A DNA stretch of 6,060 nt from Candidatus Izemoplasma sp. (GTDB lineage: Bacteria > Bacillota_I > Bacilli_A > Izemoplasmatales > Izemoplasmataceae): positions 1 through 6,060 of the forward strand of contig SKGG01000062.1 in NCBI GenBank assembly GCA_007117565.1. Direction: 5' to 3'. Both the position numbers and the translations under genes were made by a program. Below, one piece after another: positions 1-5,458 of the stretch. Position 1 is the first letter of the stretch, and each line of letters opens with the position of its first letter. The notes under the pieces are model-generated. The model was given only the letters and a program-made list of their open reading frames with translations, was not told the origin of the DNA and ran no database searches.

Positions 1-73
1 CTACACCCGTATTTATAAAATTGGCCCTCGTCGTGGAGACGCGACTGAAATGGCCATCATCGAATTTGTTTAA
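1..73 (+). CDS. rplQ: 50S ribosomal protein L17, C-terminal end (partial)
   Basis: The window opens inside a reading frame whose first full codon is at 2 and whose TAA stop is at 71-73. The 23 visible residues begin YTRIYKIGPRRGDATEMA and end in IIEFV. This is the characteristic C-terminus of bacterial L17 (Y-T-R-I-x-K-x-G-x-R-x-G-D-x-x-x-M-A-x-I-E). L17 is a large-subunit protein near the exit tunnel. In Bacillota rplQ is normally the last gene after rpoA and is followed by the ECF transporter genes, exactly as here, which supports the call. The N-terminal part lies upstream of the window. The fragment is short, but motif and context together make the call firm. Confidence 0.93.
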   Translation, partial: YTRIYKIGPRRGDATEMAIIEFV

Positions 74-107
74 CAAACCATGCGAGCGCAAGCTCGCATT
101 TTGTTTG
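74..107 (+). terminator. Hairpin after rplQ, probable intrinsic terminator
   Basis: Directly after the rplQ stop, TGCGAGC (81-87) and GCTCGCA (92-98) form a perfect 7-bp GC-rich stem closed by a GCAA (GNRA) tetraloop; A80-T99 extends it. The flanking CAAAC (74-78) and GTTTG (103-107) can also pair. The run after the core stem is TTTTGTTT (99-106), a modest, interrupted U-tract. It probably ends the ribosomal protein transcript, perhaps incompletely, so some read-through into ecfA1 is possible. Confidence 0.8.
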
Positions 108-109
108 AG

Positions 110-138
110 CCGACAAAATCAATGAAATTTGATATAAT
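110..138 (+). promoter_or_regulatory. Extended -10 SigA-type promoter for ecfA1-ecfA2-ecfT-truA
   Basis: A perfect TATAAT lies at 133-138 and is preceded by TG at 130-131, giving the extended -10 pattern TGnTATAAT. A partial -35, CCGACA (110-115, 4 of 6 matches to TTGACA), sits 17 bases upstream. Transcription would begin near 145, leaving a leader of only about 17 bases before the ATG at 162. That is too short for a riboswitch or attenuator. The promoter lies immediately after the rplQ hairpin, so the ECF genes can be expressed independently of the ribosomal operon. Confidence 0.82.
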
Positions 139-152
139 AAGGCGCACAAGTT

Positions 153-159
153 GAGGTGA
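153..159 (+). promoter_or_regulatory. Ribosome binding site that decides the ecfA1 start
   Basis: GAGGTGA matches the anti-Shine-Dalgarno complement. Its GAGG core (153-156) ends 5 bases before ATG 162. The in-frame GTG at 156-158 lies inside this site and has no purine-rich motif upstream of it, so ATG 162 is the better start and the GTG is probably just part of the ribosome binding site. Confidence 0.75.
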
Positions 160-161
160 CC

Positions 162-971
162 ATGGAGACGATTATTAAAATCGAAAACGTCAGTTTTCGT
201 TACAACAAACAACAACAAGCCATCCACGATTTAAGTCTCGACGTCCATCGTGGCGAATGGCTCAGCATTTTAGGCCACAACGGGAGTGGGAAGTCCACGC
301 TATCCAAACTGTTGATTGGCTTATTAAGAGCACAAAGCGGCTCCATCGAAATCGATGGGGACCTTTTGCGTCCTGAAACGGTTCAAACGATTCGTCAAAA
401 AGTGGGCATTGTTTTTCAAAATCCTGACAATCAATTTGTCGGGGTCACCGTAAAAGACGACATCGCGTTTGGGCTTGAAAATTTACAAGTGGAACGTCAA
501 GAGATGTTACGCCGTATTCACACGTATGCTGAAAAAGTCGGGATGGAAGATTACTTAGAAAAAGAACCTTCGGAACTCTCTGGTGGTCAAAAACAACGCG
601 TCGCCATCGCCGGTATTTTGGCGATGCAGCCTAAAATCATCATCTTCGATGAAGCGACCTCGATGCTTGACCCCAAAGGCCGCGAGATGATGTTAGAATC
701 GATGAAAGCGTTGAATGAAGAAGGCACAACCATCATTACGATTACACATGATCTCAAAGAAACGGTGTTTTCTGACCGTGTGCTTGTGTTAAAACAAGGC
801 TCTGCCCTAGCGATTGGGACACCAAAAGACATCTTAACCAACGAACCCCTCTTAATAGAAGCACAACTTGAGCTGCTTAAACCCCTAGCTCTGGCGTCCG
901 CATTAAAGCGTCAAGGGACTTTAGATGAAAAGGTGGCGTCTTTCCTATGGGCATTAAATTTGACCATGTAA
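162..971 (+). CDS. ecfA1: Energy-coupling factor transporter ATP-binding protein EcfA1
   Basis: This is one of the two ATPases of the ECF module, which powers uptake of vitamins or metal ions through exchangeable S components at the inner face of the membrane. In the 269-residue protein (from ATG 162) all ABC motifs are present: Walker A GHNGSGKST at 38-46, Q-loop Gln 86 within FQNPDNQFVG, signature LSGGQ at 139-143, Walker B IIIFDE with the catalytic Glu at 164, D-loop SMLD and H-loop His 196. FQNPDNQFVG is typical of EcfA1 rather than of the paralogue EcfA2. The length is normal for the family. It is the first gene of the operon, with a promoter just upstream, and its 3' end overlaps ecfA2 by 25 bases, so the two subunits of the heterodimer are probably translationally coupled. 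A GTG at 156 would add two residues and is less likely. Confidence 0.95.
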   Translation: METIIKIENVSFRYNKQQQAIHDLSLDVHRGEWLSILGHNGSGKSTLSKLLIGLLRAQSGSIEIDGDLLRPETVQTIRQKVGIVFQNPDNQFVGVTVKDDIAFGLENLQVERQEMLRRIHTYAEKVGMEDYLEKEPSELSGGQKQRVAIAGILAMQPKIIIFDEATSMLDPKGREMMLESMKALNEEGTTIITITHDLKETVFSDRVLVLKQGSALAIGTPKDILTNEPLLIEAQLELLKPLALASALKRQGTLDEKVASFLWALNLTM

Positions 972-1810
972 GTTATCTTTACCAAGCCATTAATAATCAA
1001 GGGTATTTAGCGCTCAACGACATCAGTTTAACCATTAAACCTGAAGGGGAACTGATTACCTTAATTGGTGAAACGGGGAGTGGGAAATCGACCTTAGTTC
1101 AACATATGAACGCGTTGTTGATTGCGAACCGAGGCACCGTTTCCATCTTTGATGTGCCCTTTAATCAAGAAACAAAGAAAAATAAAAACATTAAAAAGAA
1201 CCCGATTCGTAAAAGGGTTGGCTTAGTGTTTCAGTTTCCTGAGTACCAACTGTTTGAAGAAACGGTTGAAAAAGATTTGATGTTTGGACCCAAAAATTTT
1301 GGGGTTTCCGATGAAGAAGCAAAGCGCTTAGCCGCCCAAATGATCGAAGTCGTTGGTTTAGACGCATCGTACTTATCACGTTCACCCTTTAACTTGAGTG
1401 GTGGAGAGAAAAAACGGGTTTCCATCGCCGGTATTTTAGCTATGGACCCAGATATTTTAATTCTCGATGAACCCACCAGTGGCCTAGACCCCCAGGGCCG
1501 CGATGCGTTACTCAAAGTGTTTGATGACATACACCAACGTCTCAATAAAACGATCATCATCATCACGCATGATATGAACACGGTGTATCATTATGCGAAG
1601 CGTGTGTTGGTGATGAAAAAAGGACGTTTAGTCTACGATGGGTCACCCGATCAATTGTTTGAACAAGCGAACATTGACGCATGGAATTTAGACGTTCCAG
1701 ACATGTTAAAGCTCGCCTCAGCGTTAGAAAAGTTTTACGGTGAAACGATGCCTTCTAAACCTCAAACCATAGAAGAAGTTCTCACATGGATGGAGGCGAT
1801 CAAAGCATGA
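947..1810 (+). CDS. ecfA2: Energy-coupling factor transporter ATP-binding protein EcfA2
   Basis: This is the second ATPase of the ECF module and would pair with EcfA1 and dock on EcfT. The 287 residues carry Walker A GETGSGKST at 41-49, Q-loop Gln 96 in FQFPEYQLFEETV (the EcfA2 hallmark), signature LSGGE at 150-154, Walker B ILILDE with the catalytic Glu at 175, D-loop SGLD at 178-181 and H-loop His 208. A lysine- and asparagine-rich stretch at about 77-85 lies between Walker A and the Q-loop, where the family is variable. The start at ATG 947 gives the usual N-terminus (MGIKFDHVSYLYQ) and has AAGGTGG (929-935) about 11 bases upstream. The gene begins inside the end of ecfA1 and its TGA stop shares ATGA with the ecfT start. 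No key residue is missing. Confidence 0.95.
   Translation: MGIKFDHVSYLYQAINNQGYLALNDISLTIKPEGELITLIGETGSGKSTLVQHMNALLIANRGTVSIFDVPFNQETKKNKNIKKNPIRKRVGLVFQFPEYQLFEETVEKDLMFGPKNFGVSDEEAKRLAAQMIEVVGLDASYLSRSPFNLSGGEKKRVSIAGILAMDPDILILDEPTSGLDPQGRDALLKVFDDIHQRLNKTIIIITHDMNTVYHYAKRVLVMKKGRLVYDGSPDQLFEQANIDAWNLDVPDMLKLASALEKFYGETMPSKPQTIEEVLTWMEAIKA
1792..1796 (+). promoter_or_regulatory. Ribosome binding site of ecfT inside ecfA2
   Basis: GGAGG lies within the last codons of ecfA2, 10 bases before ATG 1807. It supports 1807 as the ecfT start and argues against ATG 1786, which lies upstream of this site. Confidence 0.65.
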
Positions 1811-2769
1811 AAAACATTGTGATTGGTCGTTATATTCCAGGGGATTCCTTCATTTACCGCATGGATCCACGCGTCAAAATTATCGCTTTAGTGGTGCTCT
1901 TTGCGGCGCTTTTCATCATCAATCAGTTTATGATTATGTTTGCGGCTTTGGGCATGGCGATTTTATTGTTGCCTTTGGGAAGAATTTCGATGAAACGCGT
2001 GTACTTAGGCTTAAGACCCTTGATGGTGCTTTTACTCTTTACGTTTAGTTTCCAAATTCTCTTTAATCGAGGGGGCGCCCTCTTAGTCAGCTTACCGATT
2101 AACTACTCGTTCTTAAGCGTCAGTGTCGTGATGGCTTTGATTGCGTTTTGGATTTTTACGAAACGGTATGTGCCTTTAAAATTCTTATACTTTATCTTAC
2201 TTGTGACCTTAATCTTTACGGCGTTAAGTCAAATTGAAGCCACGCCGTTTGCGCAAAGAACGATCGAAGTCTATGAAGACGGCTTACGTTTAGCGTTCTT
2301 TATCCTCATGCGTCTGATCATCATTGTCACACTGTCTACTGTCCTCACCATTACCACGAAACCAACTGATCTAAATTTAGGGTTAGAAGCTGTATTAAAA
2401 CCGTTAAAGATTGTACGCATTAACACTGAAGAAATCGCGATGATCATTTCGATTTCACTGCGCTACATACCAACGCTTTTAGATGAAGCCAACAAGATCA
2501 TGTTAGCGCAAGCGTCTCGTGGTGTTGATTTTCAAGAAGGCCGTTTAAAAGACAAGGTCGTGCAAGTAATTTCTTTACTTGTGCCCATGTTTATCATCTC
2601 CTTTAAGCGAAGCGATGATTTAGCAAATGCGATGGAGGCGAGAGGGTTTGTGCCTGGGAATCCTAGAACACGACTCAATCAACTCACTTGGGCACGCAGA
2701 GACACCTATGCGCTTTCCATCAGTCTCCTATTACTGATCGTTTCGATTAGTATCCGGGTATGGTTCTAA
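1807..2769 (+). CDS. ecfT: Energy-coupling factor transporter transmembrane protein EcfT
   Basis: This is the membrane scaffold that links the EcfA1/EcfA2 ATPases to S components. ATG 1807 is chosen because it gives the conserved N-terminus (GRYIPGDS, then RMDPRVK), overlaps the ecfA2 stop as ATGA and has GGAGG at 1792-1796. An in-frame ATG at 1786 would add seven unlikely residues. From 1807 the protein has 320 residues. The two Ala-Arg-Gly-type coupling motifs that contact the ATPases are present as ASRG (236-239) and EARGF (ARG at 278-280). Hydrophobic segments lie at roughly 24-43, 45-58, 69-86, 102-118, 126-141, 161-183 and 300-318. Bacillota EcfT proteins are usually about 265 residues. 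The excess appears to lie at about 99-150, which holds the segments at 102-118 and 126-141. The family call is firm; the meaning of the insert is unknown. Confidence 0.94.
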   Translation: MKNIVIGRYIPGDSFIYRMDPRVKIIALVVLFAALFIINQFMIMFAALGMAILLLPLGRISMKRVYLGLRPLMVLLLFTFSFQILFNRGGALLVSLPINYSFLSVSVVMALIAFWIFTKRYVPLKFLYFILLVTLIFTALSQIEATPFAQRTIEVYEDGLRLAFFILMRLIIIVTLSTVLTITTKPTDLNLGLEAVLKPLKIVRINTEEIAMIISISLRYIPTLLDEANKIMLAQASRGVDFQEGRLKDKVVQVISLLVPMFIISFKRSDDLANAMEARGFVPGNPRTRLNQLTWARRDTYALSISLLLLIVSISIRVWF

Positions 2770-3767
2770 TGTTAGAGGTCTTTATCAAACGTTTAGAAGG
2801 CTATGAGACGATGCTTACTTCAAACACGTATTTATCACATAGCGAGGTTGAACGAGCACTCACAGTAGAAGAATTTTTTACCTATCTTGAAGCTGAAAAA
2901 TCATCTTTTAAACCACTCCATATTTTTCATACCCCTCATTACGATTACGCACAACTCACCGAGACGTTATGGGTTAAAGCGGTTGTAAAAGCAGGCGTAT
3001 TTGAGCGGGTTAACTTACTAAAACAACCTAAAAATACTGAACGTTGGCGTTTAAAAATCGCGTATGATGGGACGTTATTTGACGGGATTCAACGACAAAA
3101 AAAAGCAGGACGTACTGTGCAAGGAGAGCTTGAATCAGCGCTTTCCCACCTCCATCCTAAAAAAATCACCCTCCACCCAGCCTCACGCACAGACAAAGGT
3201 GTCCATGCCAGCGCGCAATACGTACACTTTGATACCACAAAGGCGCACAACAAAGAAGCTTACCCCATGTTAATCAATCGTTTGTTGCCTAGAGACATCC
3301 GGGTGCTCGAGGCGTTAAAGGTCCCCAATGTCTTTCATGCGCGATACGATGTTCAAGAAAAAACGTACCGCTACCGGATGGCTGCCTCAGTCCCATGGCA
3401 GCAGGTTCATCATGTCTTTGAAACAAAACACCCTTCGCTAGAAGTTTTAAATGAGCGTTTGGCCGTCTTTGTAGGAACGCATGATTTTGCAAACTTTGCT
3501 AAACTCAAAGGCGCACACACCACCTTAAAAACCATCACTCAAGCCAAGGCTACGCTTCAAGATAACGAAGTGATCATTGATATTAAAGGCAAAGGGTTTG
3601 TACGTTACATGGTCCGGATGATGGTAGGGGCTGTGTTGAAGTATGATGCCAAGACACTAATTTACGCGCTTAACCATCCAGAAGAGACTTTAGGCAAGCA
3701 CTTAGCCCCGGCCCATGGCTTAACATTACTCGCGATCGATTATGGACAAGTCACAACACCACTATGA
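2769..3767 (+). CDS. truA: tRNA pseudouridine(38-40) synthase TruA with an N-terminal extension
   Basis: TruA converts uridine to pseudouridine at positions 38, 39 and 40 of tRNA anticodon arms. The catalytic core starts at about residue 92 (counting from ATG 2769): RLKIAYDGTLFDG, then TVQGELE, the catalytic loop SRTDKGVHA with Asp 142, KTYRYRM, FVGTHDFANF, GKGFVRYMVRMMVGAVL and, near the C-terminus, APAHGLTLLAIDY. This core, about 241 residues, is a normal whole TruA. The first ~91 residues are extra and unrecognised. There is no in-frame ATG, GTG or TTG between 2811 and the core, so the extension of at least 77 residues must be translated. ATG 2769 overlaps the ecfT stop as TAATG. ATG 2811 is a serious alternative because AGAAGG (2795-2800) lies 10 bases upstream; ATG 2760 is less likely. 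The common GWQ of the first motif reads GIQ, and GRTD reads SRTD. Its genes upstream are the usual Bacillota neighbours. Confidence 0.9.
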   Translation: MLEVFIKRLEGYETMLTSNTYLSHSEVERALTVEEFFTYLEAEKSSFKPLHIFHTPHYDYAQLTETLWVKAVVKAGVFERVNLLKQPKNTERWRLKIAYDGTLFDGIQRQKKAGRTVQGELESALSHLHPKKITLHPASRTDKGVHASAQYVHFDTTKAHNKEAYPMLINRLLPRDIRVLEALKVPNVFHARYDVQEKTYRYRMAASVPWQQVHHVFETKHPSLEVLNERLAVFVGTHDFANFAKLKGAHTTLKTITQAKATLQDNEVIIDIKGKGFVRYMVRMMVGAVLKYDAKTLIYALNHPEETLGKHLAPAHGLTLLAIDYGQVTTPL

Positions 3768-3780
3768 CTTGTCTTTTTTT
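3745..3780 (+). terminator. Intrinsic terminator of the ecf-truA operon
   Basis: GACAAGTCA (3745-3753) and TGACTTGTC (3765-3773) form a perfect 9-bp stem with an 11-base loop, followed at once by seven T residues (3774-3780). The truA TGA stop (3765-3767) is the first three bases of the 3' arm, so the last truA codons make up the 5' arm and loop. This cleanly separates the operon from tmk. Confidence 0.93.
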
Positions 3781-3789
3781 GGCCAAGCG

Positions 3790-3818
3790 TTGTATTAAAA
3801 ATCAACTTATGCGATAAT
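3790..3818 (+). promoter_or_regulatory. Extended -10 promoter for tmk-holB-ricT
   Basis: GATAAT (3813-3818, 5 of 6 matches) is preceded by TG at 3810-3811, giving the TGn extended -10 form. A weak -35, TTGTAT (3790-3795), lies 17 bases upstream. It sits just downstream of the truA terminator. Transcription would begin near 3825, giving a leader of about 20 bases before the TTG start of tmk. Confidence 0.75.
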
Positions 3819-3832
3819 AGTTTAAGCAGAAT

Positions 3833-3837
3833 GGAGG
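3833..3837 (+). promoter_or_regulatory. Ribosome binding site supporting the TTG start of tmk
   Basis: A full GGAGG ends 7 bases before TTG 3845, the optimal distance. The next in-frame ATG lies far downstream of the P-loop, so this site fixes the non-ATG start. Confidence 0.82.
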
Positions 3838-3844
3838 CACTCAA

Positions 3845-4474
3845 TTGAACAAACAATTCATTACCTTTGAAGGCCCAGAAGGCTCAGGAAAAACCTCGGT
3901 CATTGAAGGTGTCAAGACACGTTTAAACGAACAAGGCTACGATGTTATCATTACCCGTGAACCAGGTGGTGTAGCCATCTCCGAAGCCATTCGAAACATC
4001 ATCTTAGATGTTAAAAACACCGCTTTAGACCCGATTACTGAAGCGCTTTTATTTGCGGCAAGTCGTCGCCAACATATTCTTGAAGTGATTGAACCAGCAC
4101 TTCAAGCGGGCAAAATCGTACTGTGTGATCGTTATGTGGATAGTTCGCTTGCCTATCAAGGCGTAGGCCGTGATTTAGGCATCGAAAAAGTCTTCGAGTT
4201 AAATCAATTTGCGATTCAAGGCTTACTTCCGATCTTAACCGTCTTTATCGATGTCCCACCAGCCGCGGGGCTTGCGAGAATTCAATCCCGTGCTAACCAT
4301 CTTGACCGGTTGGATCGTGAAAGTTTACGTTTCCATGAGAAAGTTTATCAGGGCTACCAAACGTTAGCCGTCAGGTACCCGGAACGTTTTCAAATTATCA
4401 ATGGGATGAACGCGTTAGATGATGTCATTAAAGAAGCATACGATAAAGTTATTGATCACTTAACAAAGGAGTAA
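3845..4474 (+). CDS. tmk: Thymidylate kinase (dTMP kinase)
   Basis: The enzyme phosphorylates dTMP to dTDP with ATP, the last committed step towards dTTP. The 209-residue length is typical. Visible motifs are the P-loop GPEGSGKT at 10-17, TREPGG at 37-42, the DRY motif at 95-97 followed by SSLAYQG, and the lid LDRLDRE at 153-159. The P-loop has no arginine while the lid carries Arg 155 and Arg 158; this is the Gram-positive/type II arrangement, in which the lid supplies the catalytic arginine. Translation starts at a TTG fixed by a GGAGG at 3833-3837 and by the conserved N-terminus (KQFITFEGPEG). It is the first gene after its own promoter. holB follows after only 3 bases. In B. subtilis yaaQ (darA) and yaaR lie between tmk and holB; both are absent here. 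Confidence 0.96.
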   Translation: MNKQFITFEGPEGSGKTSVIEGVKTRLNEQGYDVIITREPGGVAISEAIRNIILDVKNTALDPITEALLFAASRRQHILEVIEPALQAGKIVLCDRYVDSSLAYQGVGRDLGIEKVFELNQFAIQGLLPILTVFIDVPPAAGLARIQSRANHLDRLDRESLRFHEKVYQGYQTLAVRYPERFQIINGMNALDDVIKEAYDKVIDHLTKE

Positions 4475-4477
4475 CGT

Positions 4478-5458
4478 ATGGATTTACAAGCCGTGTATGA
4501 AGCGCATGCAAAAACCCTCGCACAACTCAAAAGCGCCATTCACAAAAACAAGTGCGCCCACGCACTTATTTTTGAAGGACCCAAAGGGGCGTACGCTTGC
4601 GAACTCGGCTTAGCCTTTATGCAGTTACTTTATTGTGAACAAGTACCATGTGAAAGGTGTTCACACTGTGCACGCATTGCCCATGAAACCCATCCTAATC
4701 TAGTGGTTATAAGGCCAAGTAAACAATTCATCGTGAAAGACGACATCTTAACACTTCAACGAAATTTCAATCAAACCGCACTTGAGCCAGGGCCAAAAGT
4801 GTATTTGATCGATCAGGCGGATAAAATGAACGCACAAGCGAGCAACGCGTTGCTTAAATTTTTAGAAGAACCGCATCCGAACCTTTATGGGGTGTTAATC
4901 ACTGAGGATGCCTCAAGGTTGTTGCCGACGCTGCAATCACGCTCACAAAAAATTGTCTTGCCCAGTCTTCCAAAACCTTTACTTGAAAAACTGTTGCTTG
5001 ATGCCGGTTTTGAACAGGACGACGCGCGTTTAGCGAGCACCTTACATGCCCATCTAGAAAGTGCGAAACACTTCTTAAATGAGTCGTTAACCCAAGACGC
5101 TAAAACGTTGGTTGAATGGGTCTATGACCAGCGCTCAAAACAACGACCCTTACTTATTAACATGCAAAAAGAGCATCCGGAGTTAGTGAAAGATAAGGCG
5201 TTGTTTGAACGTTTTTTAGATATCATGATGGTCTATCAAAAAGACGTGATTTATGTTAAAATGGAAGCGCAACCATCCCTTGTCTTTCATGAACAAGCCG
5301 CCCTTTTCGAAGGCATCGCCGAGCATGAAAGTCTTGCTCAGTTACGTGAAGAGTTTCAAGCAATGATTCAGTTAAAAGATCGCTTGAGTCAACCGATTCA
5401 TCTCCCTTTAGCTTTTGATAATCTACTGATGCGCTTAGAAAGAGAGTCATCTTCATGA
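4478..5458 (+). CDS. holB: DNA polymerase III subunit delta'
   Basis: Delta' is the stator subunit of the clamp loader that opens the beta clamp during replication. The 326-residue protein has the AAA+ layout of the family. HALIFEGPKGAYACE at 28-42 is the P-loop position, but the GKT lysine and threonine are missing, so it should not hydrolyse ATP, as is usual for delta'. A zinc module follows with Cys 53, 58, 61 and 64. VYLIDQADKMN is the Walker B-like strand, NALLKFLEEP lies at 123-132, and the sensor-1/arginine-finger motif reads LQSRS (152-156): Arg 155 is kept, while the usual Cys after it is Ser. The C-terminal half is weakly conserved and helical, as expected for the collar domain. The start at ATG 4478 has AAAGGAG (4465-4471) 6 bases upstream. 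The stop overlaps the ricT start as ATGA. Confidence 0.92.
   Translation: MDLQAVYEAHAKTLAQLKSAIHKNKCAHALIFEGPKGAYACELGLAFMQLLYCEQVPCERCSHCARIAHETHPNLVVIRPSKQFIVKDDILTLQRNFNQTALEPGPKVYLIDQADKMNAQASNALLKFLEEPHPNLYGVLITEDASRLLPTLQSRSQKIVLPSLPKPLLEKLLLDAGFEQDDARLASTLHAHLESAKHFLNESLTQDAKTLVEWVYDQRSKQRPLLINMQKEHPELVKDKALFERFLDIMMVYQKDVIYVKMEAQPSLVFHEQAALFEGIAEHESLAQLREEFQAMIQLKDRLSQPIHLPLAFDNLLMRLERESSS

Noticed and set aside
105..110. TTGAGC as the -35 of the ecfA1 promoter
   Set aside because: It is 22 bases from TATAAT at 133-138, too far for a SigA promoter; CCGACA at 110-115 has the right 17-base spacer.
587..841. Open frame on the - strand inside ecfA1
   Set aside because: It is antisense to conserved ABC motifs and has no recognisable protein or ribosome binding site; it is a shadow.
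1191..1581. Two overlapping - strand open frames inside ecfA2
   Set aside because: Both are antisense to the Q-loop, signature and Walker B region and show no family features.
1786..1806. Upstream ATG start for ecfT adding MDGGDQS
   Set aside because: The GGAGG site lies downstream of this ATG, the conserved EcfT N-terminus begins at 1807, and 1807 forms the ATGA coupling with ecfA2.
3064..3492. Alternative + and - strand open frames within truA
   Set aside because: They overlap the conserved TruA core in other frames and lack any coding signal of their own.
141..3520. Repeated short string GGCGCACA at 141, 3241 and 3511
   Set aside because: Only about 8 bases are shared, flanks differ and two copies are coding; it is chance.
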